From Neostapfia colusana (lineage: Eukaryota; Streptophyta; Magnoliopsida; Poales; Poaceae), in assembly GCA_030760725.1 (NCBI GenBank), contig JASWHV010000008.1, positions 35,250,720 through 35,314,719 of the forward strand: a DNA stretch of 64,000 nt, given 5' to 3'. Below are positions 31,688 to 42,700 of the stretch, one piece after another (position 1 is the stretch's first letter; every line of letters begins with the position of its first letter). A program made the translations under genes and the position numbers. The notes below the pieces were generated by a model. The model was not told the DNA's origin. It made no database searches and saw only the letters and a program-made list of their open reading frames with translations.

Positions 31688-33482
31688 GTGATCCTTTTGG
31701 CAAGTCAACCAGTCATTTCCGCACCATCAAGCTTCACGCCAATGGCTCAGAAGACCCTTCATGAGTTTTTGGCTCCCTCTGCCGACAATGTGTCTGTTGG
31801 ACCCACAGTCATCACTGGAGGCGCAAACTTTGAAATCAAGGCGGCCCTTATCACTATGGTGCAGGCTAATTTATTTTGTGCGAAAGCCAATGAGGACACA
31901 AGTGCCCATTTGTAACAATTCCTAGAGATTTGCAGCACTTTTAAGTTTAAGGATGTCACTCAAGATGCCATCCGTCTTAGACTATTTCCGTTTTCCCTAC
32001 TTGGGAGAGCGAAGTGGTGGTTCTACGCGAACCGACATGGTATAGATACATGGGAAAAGTGTTCTACAACGTTCCTCACAAAATTCTTCCTGTTAGGCAA
32101 AACCAATGCCTTACGAGGAAGAATTTCAAGTTTCCAGCAAGAGCCTAAGAAATCCATTCCCGAGGCTTGGGAAAGGCTTCAGGAGTATATCATAGCTTGT
32201 CCTCACCTGGGATGGATGATTGGCTCATCATCCAGAACTTCTACAACGGGTTCATACCGTCAGCCCGTGATCATGTGGATGATGATGCTAGAGGTGCCTT
32301 CTTCTTGCTAACGGTTCCTAAGGCCAAAGAATTGACCGAGAATATGGTTGTCGATATGGGTTGGAGTGATGAGCGACTCCAATCCTGTCATCGAGGCGTG
32401 CACACCTTGAAAGAGATGGACATGATCGCTGCAAAACTAGACCTCCTCATGAAGAAATTGGATTGACAAGCCAATGGAGAAGTGTATGGCACCACCCAGG
32501 ATTTGGATACTCACATGACATGTGAAGTATGTGGCAACACGGGTAATATGGGTAGCGATTGCCCAGAAACCCATGAGGATGCCTTATACTTGAGAAACAA
32601 CGGGAACTACAACAATGGATAACGTCCAGGAAGTAAGGGTGGGGCCAACCACGCCCTTTCTTTCAAGGGGGCTACAACAATGGCAACAAGGGAAATCAGC
32701 CCAACTTGAAGGAACTTGCTATTTGCCAGTTGAAGATCAATGAAGCTATGTCAAAGAAGATGTCGGCTAATTACAAGACCCTAGAAAGTATCAACACCAA
32801 GATAGAAGGATTATCCTCAGCATTCAAGAACCAATTGAGCTTCAAAAAGATGTTGGAAAGTAAACTACCTCAACTACTAGTTGTTGTTCCACCAATGGAG
32901 AATGTGAAGATTTAGGGGCAACCCGAAGCTCCCTAGAACATGTCAATATGGTGACCACGCGAAGAGTAAGATCCATTCTTGACCCACCATACCCTCAGCA
33001 AGGAAAGAAAGCAGCTAAGAAGGATCCAGGGTGTCCCACCATATCATGCTCAATTGGGACTCAAAACTTTGACAAGGCCCTTTTGTGACCTTGGTGCAAG
33101 AGTGAGTGTCATGCCAAAGGTGGTCTTTCACAAGCTCAACTTCACGGCATTATCACCAACGCTGATACAACTTCATCTAGCCGATTCTTCGGTTCACGAT
33201 CCTGCGGGGATTGCTGATGATGTCCTAGTAAAAATCTAGAACTGCTTTATCCTTGCGGATTTCGTGGTTCTCGACATGGAGGTCGAGAAGGAAATGCCGC
33301 TCATTGTCGGGCGACCATTTTTTAGCACCGCGAATGCTCGCATCGATGTGCGAGCTAGAGAAATTCGCTTCCACATCAACAACGAGGAAGAAAAGTTTGA
33401 CTTTCGGCCAAGGAGGAAGCAATGCTCCATGATCAAGATCAAGTATGGCCCAAATGTGAAAACATCAGAGAAGTTGAAGTGA
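31688..33482 (+). pseudogene. gag: gag-protease of Athila-lineage element H, broken
   Basis: Capsid region: ANFEIKAALITMVQANLF (31825), FLEICSTFKFKDVTQDAIRL, RLFPFSLLGRAKWWF, SIPEAWERLQEYI and DWLIIQNFYNGF. This series is typical of Athila gag. The zinc knuckle at 32521-32562 reads CEVCGNTGNMGSDC, with Asn in place of the His ligand (codon 32545-32547). A coiled-coil gag C-terminus follows (LAICQLKINEAMSKKMSANY, 32715). The protease region at 33080 has FCDLGARVSVMPK (the DLGA form is usual for Athila) and PLIVGRPFFSTANARIDV. Stops occur at 31913, 32464, 32913 and 33237, with a frame change near 32190. Nothing resembling RT follows. Confidence 0.8.
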
Positions 33483-34399
33483 CACCCCTGCCAGTGGACA
33501 ACCTCATTGCTTTCATGAGAAAATTATTATAAGATGATACACCATTGCTACGCCCAAGGAGACAATTCAAGCCAATGGGAAGGTCAGGGACGGTTGAATG
33601 GCCCAAGTCCAAAAAAACCGCCAAAAAGAGAATGGCGGAAGAAGCAAGAGAAGTCATCCACATCTTTTTCTCCGGGACAGGATGCCAAGACATCGAGCCG
33701 AACAAGACGGAGGAAAGTCCTTCTCGTCGGTCCTAAAAAAGTTGGGTGAGACCATGCCAATAGGTTAATTGGTAGTTATATTCTATTTGCTTTTTACATC
33801 GCAATTTGATTTTCCCCCACTTAGTTTCCATTTTCTACAGCATGTTTGAATTTTTATTTGCATGTTGAGAATTTTGTAGTCTCAACCAACATTTTTATTT
33901 TTGAAAATTTGGATTTGAGAAAAGTTTTATTTGTAAAACAAATTTCTTAGAAAAAATTGTGGCCATTGCATCCAATGGCTGGAAATACAGCCGTCGGGAG
34001 AGACACATGCCAAAAGGGGAACCAGGCGGCCCACCTGCAGGTGCGGCTGAACCCTTGGTTTGGCCGACTTGGGGGAGGAACCATTGTGGTCTTTCCTCCT
34101 CGAAAGGCTATATTCCTTCCTCTTGTGACTGTTGGTGAGTGAAGCACTATAAATTAGTGCCTGGGTGAGAGTGTTCCTTCACACTTCATCCCATTTTCAT
34201 CTGTCCAACACTCTCACACTTTTGCTCAAGTTGTTTTCTTGCTCTTCATTGAAATACTTCTCTCATTTTCAAACCAAAAATATTTCCTTTGATTGTATTT
34301 ACAAGTTGCTCTTAATCTAAGCAAGGCAACTCGTTGGTTCCACTAATGTAACCCTATTCGGGATTTGCTTTGTTTTGTTTTTAAAAAAATTATGCAGCC
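33483..34399 (+). other. Intergenic region of element H with internal promoter-like sequence
   Basis: After a degenerate Lys/Ser-rich tail of the protease frame (to about 33750) there is an AT-rich part, then from 33960 a GC-richer block with an ACTATAAATTAG TATA-like site (34146-34157) and a CT-rich leader (34180-34270). It looks like a promoter and 5' leader for the second ORF rather than degraded RT. Confidence 0.5.
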
Positions 34400-35640
34400 A
34401 TGAAAAAAGTAATTGAGAAGTTATTTGGGAAGAAGAAATATGCTTCATCAAGCTCAAGCAATCGGATGGATGACTCTAGCACAGACATCTCCTTCGAGCC
34501 TACACCGAGTCCACAGTGAAGGAATGTGCAAGACGACGTCCTAATGGAGGGAGGTGATGCTACGCCCCAACTTATCCACACGATGAACTCAACATGGAAA
34601 GAGACGTTGAGAAACAAGCCTACAACCTCATACGAGATCGTGAGTTTTCTCACACGAAGGCATACGATCCCGAGCTACTATCCAAAATAGGTATGAACTC
34701 CAAATTCTTTACCGTTTGGTATTCATTAGGATGGAATAATTTTGCTCAAATTGATGAGGATGGTTCACGCCTCCTCACTCTTCAATTTTCCTATGCATCC
34801 TTACACATGGAAATGAAGGTATTTCTTTTAGGTTTTTCCAAAAAGAATATTTTCTTTCATGTAAAGAAATAAGTGAGCACCTAGGTTTTCATAGGTGTTC
34901 TTTTCTAGATTTAGACCCTATGCCTAAATTTATTAAACAAAGATTTTTTCAAAAAATAACCAATGAGGTAGCATGTAGAGCTCCTAGGAATATCCATCTC
35001 CAAAATCCTACTTTAAGCTTCATGCATAGATGGGTGGCTATGACTATCACTAGAGGTGATGTTAGGATTGTTTGAGAAGATGAACTAAAGATCTTTTTTG
35101 CCATGGTTAGAAAGATAAAAGTTGCTCCTGTAAATACTATGATTTATCAATGGTTAGAAAATTTTAAGACCACAGGTCCTATAGAGTGCATATCATTAGT
35201 TACCGGCATTGCTATAATAATAAGAGATTTAGAAAATGCATCTATCGCTTATATCCCAACAGCTCTCTATCTTATCAATGAGGACTATCTTGTTCAAGGA
35301 CACACTCTAAAATGTGGACCCGATGGATCTTCATTCATATAAGTGCCGGGAGCTAACCATTGCTCTTCGACCTCTCGAAGAAGCCTGCAAGAGTAACGTT
35401 TCAGGCAGGATCACAATTATTGTATCAAGAAATGTAGCCATGGAGATGCCACCACAATACAATCCTGCCCGTGAATACCAATAAGAAGTGGATCCATCGA
35501 AGGATTCACCTGGATGGACCCAACCTCAACCGTATGAGGCAGGGGATCATCGTGGCAATCTGCATCCAGTGACCAATAGGCCACTAGAGGAGGAAGGGTA
35601 CCATATGGTTCTCACTCAAGCTCAAATAGCTTTCCTACTC
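34400..35640 (+). pseudogene. Second ORF of element H, ATHILA ORF-1-like, broken
   Basis: Starts MKKVIEKLFGKKKYASSSSS at 34400, with a stop at 34517. After a frame change comes YDPELLSKIGMNSKFFTVWY, LGWNNFAQIDEDGSRLLTLQ and KVFLLGFSKKN (34655-34860). Further frame changes lead to LSFMHRWVAMTITRGDV and then PIECISLVTGIAIIIRDLE (35175-35235). The succession of a one-domain globular start and a later GxIxxTSLVTxIA-like stretch resembles the plant family annotated as Athila ORF-1, whose function is unknown. The remainder to about 35640 is Pro/Gln-rich. The family call rests on motif memory only. Confidence 0.55.
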
Positions 35641-36700
35641 CACCAATGAGTGCCCGATGTTCCTTTTTGGCTAGAGGTTACCGTGACCTTAGCCAAGGAA
35701 TGACGGATCTCACTCAGCAGATGGGAGACGTTGAAGTGAGCACGGAGACATCCTCAACAGACTTCAAGATCACATTCAAGGCACCCATGATTGGCAGCAA
35801 TAAATCGACACCCAGTTCAATAACGTCAACGCCATGCTGCAACAAAAACAGGATGATCTCCTGGCCTATTTCCATCACAAGGGTTCAACCCTTATCATGG
35901 AAATCAATGAAGAGCAAGCCTGGGGGAGGACCCCCACTTGAGGTAACTTATATCACCTTGCATACCATGTCATTTTCTTTTCCACCTCTCATTGCATTTA
36001 AAAAAACTTTAGAATAGGATTTAAACTGAATAAAAATGCATGGTAAGAATGTTATACCTTTGCATAAGTGAAATGATGAACAATTGCTCTGTTATATTTC
36101 ATCTGAGTCCCTAGTATACAACTTAGTATTCTCTAAATATTGAGTTATTGGTTTTGAGTAACTTTGGCTTGAACATAGAATTTATTGGTAGCATAAGCTT
36201 GCAACTAATTCTAGGTTGTTGTGAGGTATGATATAGCAATTGAGCTGCTAAATCCTAATCAAGGTGAAACTTAATATCCGAACAAATACAAATTGGTTCA
36301 ACTTCGAAAGTTTCCTCACTTGATTAGAACTTCCTTCCAGAGCCATATGATATTATAACTAGATAAAACCTTATGCATATGCTATTTGCATTCACATTGA
36401 GCCTAGTCAAACTAGTATACCTACGTGATATTATTTTCATACTCCTATGATCAAGATATCACGTGCACATGCTAAACTTCTACACTAGAAGTTGTCAAAC
36501 ACCCTCTTAGAATTTAGTGAAAGGAGTAGAAGACATGTCTACAAAAAAATGCATGCTCACAATACATGAGCATGAGAAAAAAATAGAAAAAGGAAATAAT
36601 GTAGCCATGTTTCATCCTTACAATAAAGAGAGCTCACAAAAGGAGTTATCTTCAGCTTCCACAAATTATCCATTACACATGCACATCTTGATCTAGAGTA
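35641..36700 (+). other. 3' untranslated region of element H
   Basis: AT-rich after 35950, with degraded continuation of the second ORF before that. A clear polypurine tract before the right LTR is not visible, in line with heavy decay. Confidence 0.5.
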
Positions 36701-37729
36701 TGATTAGTTTTCTCCTAAGGCTTATAGGAAGATGACACGTGGCAGTCTATGGATCCAGTGGCCAACTTATAGGAGTACCCGAGGGATTCCAACAGCGTAT
36801 CACCCGGTAAACACCTGAGGGCCCACTTGGAAGCCACCCGGAGGGAACACACCGATGTTGTGGCCACCACAGGGTCGGCCGAATCCCTGATTCGGCCGAC
36901 CTATTCCTGCCCCCAAACTCGGTCATCCTCCACGTGTCGACTCCCAATGGCTCCCTGAAGTCGGTTCTAGTTGATTCGCGCGCATATTCTGGTGGGAACC
37001 GACCTCAACTCATGTATAAATAGCACCCCGTACCCCTCACTGCTCACACACACCACTTGAGTAATACTCTCTTGTATACACACTCTATCCAAGTCCTTAG
37101 TGGAGTTTAGGCTGTAGGAAGGAGCCTCTAGTTCCCAAGTCTACTTTGGGAAAGGTATGGCTCGCGTATCTTCTCCTTTGTTTATGACTTTGTTTTTATA
37201 ATCATATAAGTCTTATTTTATTCATGCTTGGATAAAGTGTTTCTTGTTTGATTGTGAAATCCATGCATTTGGTAGGTTTAGATGTTATTATGATAGCATA
37301 GTAACATTGTTTTTATGTTATCATAAACACCATAGGCCTCCACTATAGTCTAATTAGATATTATATGAATATGTTAGTATGATTGATATAGTGCTTGGTC
37401 CCAGCATTAGTTCAATGATGTATAGGTTAGTCATTGCCTTAGGATGGTAATTGTACTACAGCTTCTAAGGTATTTACTTAGCATGCAAGTGTGGTGCTTG
37501 AATAGTTAAGTAGCTTTGGATGTCTCGTAGACCCACGGATTGTAGGGGTAGGTGGCAGGTGGTGACAGTCCTATCCATCCATGGTAACCCCCCACGTTTG
37601 GCTATGCCACAGGCTCTTGGCGGGAGTCGCTCTGGTTTTACTAGGGATAAGCCCGTCCCCGATATGTTGGACCACTAAGCCCTAGTATTCACTACTAGCA
37701 TACCCATATATACACTACTAGACTATGAT
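36701..37729 (+). repeat. 3' LTR of element H, interrupted by the CACTA transposon
   Basis: Aligns with 30063-31100: GACACGTGGCAGTC, CGTATCACCCGGTAAACACC, GTATAAATAGCACCC and ACTACTAGACTATG. It stops at 37729, where CACTACAAGAAA begins. The missing distal part would resemble 31113-31463 and should lie beyond the CACTA right end. Confidence 0.85.
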
Positions 37730-38130
37730 CACTACAAGAAACGGTGAATAAGATGTCGGTTTCTATACATACGTCGGGGCCGTCTTATATAAAGAATTTA
37801 ACAATGTCAGTTTCAAAAAACCGACATCTATAACTTAGATATGTCGGCCGAGATGAATAAACCGATGCTCTTATTATATGTGTTGGCTTGTCTGACAAAA
37901 ACAGTCGCTCTTACTAAATATGTCGGGCACAACCGACGTTCATTGAAGCTGGCCACTTAAAAGCGTCGGCTAGAGGTACAACCGACGCCTTTAAAGTGTG
38001 GGCCCGGCGCACAAACCAACCTGGGCCTTTATACGCGTCGGCTACTGGCGTATTTAAATAAGAATGTCGGCCAAGCTTTTAAACTGACGCATTTAATTAG
38101 AGCTGCCGACCAATACAGAAAAACCGATGC
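37730..38130. repeat. CACTA left terminal inverted repeat and subterminal repeats
   Basis: After the 12-bp TIR, roughly sixteen variants of TGTCGG(T/C) or its complement (A)CCGACA lie in both orientations between 37753 and 38130 (for example GATGTCGGTT, AACCGACATC, ATGTCGGCC, AACCGACGCC, CGCGTCGGCT). This is the expected pattern of TNPA-like transposase-binding sites at CACTA ends. Confidence 0.85.
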
Positions 38131-39121
38131 TCTTAAGTGGGACTCATCGCGTGAACCCTAGTAGCCCAAACGCTCTGCGCGCCGCTGCTCCCGCGCCCGC
38201 CGTCACTCCAGCGCGCCGCCTTCTTCCGCGCGCGCTGCCGCCTGCAGCCGTGCCCGCCGCTGCCTGCTCCCGTGCCCACCGCCTGCTCCAGCGCGCCGCC
38301 TGCTCCCTCGCGCGCCGCCACCTGCTCCCGCGTGTCCGCACGCGTCGCTGCTGGCCGGCGGCTCCTCCGCCGCCCCTTGCGCCGCCTCGTCATCAACGTC
38401 CGTGGTTAGACCGGTGGTACTTCACATCGACGCCACGCCTCACTTCGGCTGTCCCATCCTCAGTCCACCGTCATCGGATTCAAGGCAAGGTATAATGTTT
38501 GCTAATTTGTAGTGCTTTATCATTATGCAATTCTATTAAACCATATAAATTGCTTTTAGGATAATAAATGTTAGAAATATTCATTAAAAGTTCATATCAT
38601 GTGATTCCTCATTTTAGACAACCATAAAAAAAGACTTGTATATTTTTTCATGAAAAGTTCATGTCATATGATTGCTCCTTTTATACATACATCCATCATA
38701 TTCATTTCATCTCTCTAGTTTTTAACTCTCAAAAGCATTTCATTTGTGATATGATGACAAACTATATTTATAATATATTAAACATCTTGAAAAGTTTGGT
38801 AGCTGTATAGGCTTATAGTAAAATTCGTATGCACGAATGCGTGATACGTCCCGACTAGGCATGACACACACTAAATGTGTTCGTGTCGTAAAAGATGATT
38901 ATTGTCATAAAATATGTGTCAAGAGGAGCACAGAGGCGTCCGACGACAATGAGGTCGACCAATTACACACAAGTGAATGGTGAACCTGGACTTGGCATTT
39001 TCAACTCTGACCCACTTTCCCCCTCTCTCTCATTCTCTTTCCTCTTTCGTAAATGACTAATAAACGAAAATGAGCAACGTAACCTATAGAAGTTGATTAC
39101 CCGTTTCAAATCGGCACATTT
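38131..39121. other. CACTA 5' leader and probable intron
   Basis: A GC-rich, CGCC-rich stretch (38150-38410) reads as Ala/Pro-rich in some frames but shows no domain, so it is more likely 5' leader. GGCAAG/GTATAATG at about 38488 is a possible splice donor. The next 600 bp are AT-rich and intron-like. Confidence 0.5.
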
Positions 39122-39181
39122 CACATGCGATACGCATGTGAGGCATGCAGGTTCGGAATTGTCCCTTTTTGCACAGCCTGG

Positions 39182-39373
39182 GAGTGACCGAGGGGGCGTG
39201 GCTTGTGACGAGGTGCGGGTCTGGATCGGGACAAGATTTCGACGGCATAACCCTGTTGTTCCCTGCTGCACCATTTTTGGGCGTGCAGTGGAGAACAGCG
39301 GGGTTATGCTGCCGAAATTTCGTTCGGATCCAGGCCACACATCTCGTCATGAGCATGCTCCGCTCGGTCACTC
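39182..39373. repeat. Long hairpin (foldback) upstream of TNP2
   Basis: Arms of about 85 bp around a loop of about 24 bp. The outer ends are a perfect GAGTGACCGAG / CTCGGTCACTC. Inner matches include GTCTGGATCGG with TTCGGATCCAGG, TTTCGACGGCATAACCC with GGGTTATGCTGCCGAAA, and CTGCACC with GGGCGTGCAG near the loop. A separate small perfect inverted repeat, TCACATGCG/CGCATGTGA, sits just upstream at 39121-39141. Confidence 0.85.
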
Positions 39374-39472
39374 TTGGGTGGGTTTAGGACCTATCTGCCT
39401 AGTTGTAGTGGTCGTCACGTTACATAAAAAAACTAATAACAATTTATCTACTTTGAAGGTATAATCTGAAAA

Positions 39473-39794
39473 ATGGGTGAAAATCATAACGTGATGTATG
39501 ATGGACAGAGTTCAACTGGTGTGCACACTCATGAATGGGCTCATATCGGAAATGTGTTCGTGAGCCAAGAATTTGCCAGTGGTGCTTGTTTTGTGAAGTG
39601 TCCGTGTAGCATGTGCCGGAATCAACTCCGTCTGGCAAGATCTGAAATTGAGCTACACCTTTGCAAGCATGGATTTACGCCCAACTACCTAGTGTGGCGT
39701 GAGCACTGGGAGGTGGATCAAGTTAGTGAGTCGGACAGAAACGATGATGAAGATCAAATGGATGAGATGATGGCAGATATTGGTCGAGAGTATG
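39473..39794 (+). pseudogene. TNP2: CACTA transposase TNP2, N-terminal part (transposase-associated domain)
   Basis: Starts MGENHNVMYDGQSSTGVHTH at 39473. The small Cys-rich transposase-associated domain follows (KCPCSMCRNQLRLARSEIEL, then HLCKHGFTPNYLVWREHWE, residues about 40-80), the N-terminal module of plant TNP2 proteins. An acidic linker follows. The reading frame is cut after codon TAT-G at 39794 by the Tekay element and continues in frame at 54576 once the duplicated GTATG is counted once. The protein would bind and cut CACTA ends in the nucleus. Confidence 0.85.
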
Positions 39795-42700
39795 TGACGC
39801 GGCCCGAAGCCGCCCATTTAGTCACGGGGACGGGGCACTTGCCCGGGAATCGCATTGGGTGGTGCCGTGTTGTGCGGCACCCAACAGCATACATACAAGG
39901 AACAATGTATTACATAAAACAATAGCAGAAGCTTACAAATTTTTCTTTGTAAATAATTTACATCAAATAGCTACAGCGGAAGTCTATAACAACTCACATC
40001 GAATAACTAAGAGCACTCGAGATGAAGTCAAGCCCGCGGACTCCTCTCGCTAGCAACACGAAGACAAGCAGCAGCGGCTGGGTTCTCCATGTGTTACCTG
40101 ACTCGGAAGTCTCTGAGTCTCACCGGACAACCTCCATCTTAGCATCGATGTTAACCTGCAAAACCACTTATATAGCAAGCGTGAGCACATAGGCTCAGCA
40201 AGACTGATCCGTCTCTCCTAAACCAGAAACTCTACATGCACGACGGTTGCAATTGGGTTAGCTAGATTGGCATAAGGGACTCGCCTAAAGTTGATTCTTA
40301 ACTTTCATATTTTAAGCCTTATTGTGCAGACCTTGAGCCGAAAAGTATCGCAACTCCACAATCAAACAAGAAACGCTTTGTTGCGATTCTCCTTGCACAA
40401 AGTGAAAGTAAAGTTTAATGAGCCTATCTCTAATTAAATCATGGTTGCAACACAAGTTACAGTACAGCCTTATCAAGTTCAAAAGATAACCAGTTCCAGT
40501 TGTTACTACTTCAAGATGCAGTGGGCAAGTACGCTCATATGACCGCGAGCGATGGTGATTCGAATCAGTACACGCCCGGACTACACAACATGTACACCCG
40601 TACTCCGAGTTGCCGGCAGCAACCTCGGCTGACGTTGTACCCGGCCACTTTCCCAAGATCTTCCACATTGGACGCAGTCCAACTGCCCTGAGTACGCAAG
40701 CTCCCTCAAGGTACATACCCGCAGTAGTATGTTCTTAAGCGAGTTACCTCCTGCTACCCTGACACTGAAAGCCTAAGGCAGATGGAAAAGTTCCACTATG
40801 GATCTCCCAAGGTACATCAGTTTCCTGAGTCCCATATAGCCAGTATGTGCCCGGTACACAACTCAAACTTGTCCAACAGGGCCAAGCACAGACGGGCCTT
40901 AACCGACAAAGGCAGGGCTATGCACGCACGATCCACAACCTGCTGCATCTAAACCTCCCTGCCCGGTCTCCATTTCTTATGTGTGAACTTTCCTCATCTT
41001 TTCTATTTTGGACCCGCCCTGGGTTCGAATCAGCGTCCTTGCAAAATAAGCAAGGGGAAGGCTGCCTAGAAATTCCCTTCCCCAGACCCCACAACGTGTG
41101 GGAGCTTTCAGCACTGGGTATGACCTTTTTTTTTTCGAATAAACCAGCCCTACACTCGCGAGTAGATTCCAACTACTCGACTTCTACCGGACCTTTCCTA
41201 CTAAATTAGCGTAGCCAAATCCACTCGAGGAGGTGCTATTCTACCCTTTCTCTCTTAGGTATTTCTGGTCATGCAAGTGGGGTTTTCAATATCAACTAGA
41301 CTTAATGCAATCAACGATGCAAAGCTATGATCTCTAAAAATGAAAATGCTTTATAAAACTGTTCAAATGCAAACCGGGGCTTGCCTGTTTTGCAGGTGAC
41401 TAAGATACAATCAGTTAGTGATGATCACTTGGAGCTTGATAACTCGCTTTCCTCCCTCCTTGATCTTCACTTCAAGTCCTCACGTTCTTCACGTAGATGC
41501 TACATGATATGTTCATGTATGTGTATTTAATTGAAAATATTTTGCTAATAAGATCCAATAACAATTTTAAAACTGGAACTCTGTTTAAGAATTTAAAATG
41601 ACACTGGTGCTAGTGGTTTGGGTTGGGTTTAAACACTGATCAAATGTTGAGTGCTTCTCCCACTTAAGTGTTGATCACCTTAAGAGGTTACACATGACAG
41701 TGGTGATCCAGAGCTCCAATGGAGCTGAAACTTTTCATGTCAGTTCCTTATCACAAGAAAGTTATCTGGACCAAAAAATAGCACTTTTCAGTGAGTGGTT
41801 TGTCCAGAACAATTTTCTAAGCAATTAAGCAAATTAGAATTAATTATGAGGTAGTAACGTTCATGTCAAACTCAGTGAACCACAATTTCAATTATAGTTC
41901 ATAGAGCTTGAATGAATTTTCCTAGGATTTTTGGAGCTAAGAATTGCCCAGAACTGAATTTACAAGTTTTGGAAAATTCTCTAAAAATGTTTCTGTATTC
42001 AATTGAACACAGTAACTTATAATCTGAATTACCCTGATCAAATCAACTCCAAATGAGCTGAAACTTTTACAGGAGTCTAATAACAACCTAAAGAATATTC
42101 TGGAAAAATTTGAGGATTTTTGGATAAACCAAACTCCCTCAAAAATCTTTTGCTGAAAAGCTTTAAAGAATTTTCCAGAATTAAATAAAGACTTTCATAC
42201 AAATTGGCTTGCATATTTGGATAGAGTTTGTCCATCTGAGTCTAACCCAATTTGAATCACTAAATTTGGAGGTTCTTAGCAAAAGTTATGCTCTTCTAAA
42301 GTTTGGGGGAAAATCTGGGATTTGAATAAATCCGGGAAAAAGTTTTAACTGACGGTGGGACCAGGGAACACGTGTCTGCTGCCGGGAGAGTGCCACACGG
42401 GGTCACAGGATTGTTTCCCGCGCTGTCACAGTCGATCCGGCGCCACAGAGTATCCAGCCCCTCTCTCTCGAGTCACTGACAGGCGGGCCCGGTGAGGTCA
42501 TCTTCAACCTCTCGCTCCCGCGCGCCCCACCGCCGGAGTTCGCCGGAGACCCTCTGAAATCGGTCGCCCAGCCATCTCAACTGCTCAAACTCGCCGCTAG
42601 CCCCTAATACAACGTGAGGAATATGCTGGTGTGGTTTTCCCGAGCTGGCAGGGACCCCAAACTAGCCCGCGACGGCGCAACGGCTTGGATGAAGTCCGGC

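Larger units (their letters stand above)
30063..37729 (+). mobile_element. Athila-lineage gypsy element H, no RT/integrase, cut by CACTA
   Basis: Two LTRs (30063-31463 and 36701-37729, the latter interrupted) flank a gag-protease region (31688-33482) and a second ORF (34400-35640). The primer-binding site is of the tRNA-Asp type. No RT, RNase H or integrase motif is seen in either strand of the interior, so the element would depend on a helper. It is badly decayed. The 3' LTR ends where the CACTA element begins at 37730; the rest of that LTR lies beyond the window. Confidence 0.82.

Noticed and set aside
38127..38495. Ala/Pro-rich 122-codon ORF after the CACTA subterminal repeats
   Set aside because: Low-complexity CGCC-rich DNA open in several frames on both strands. 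More likely 5' leader than a protein.
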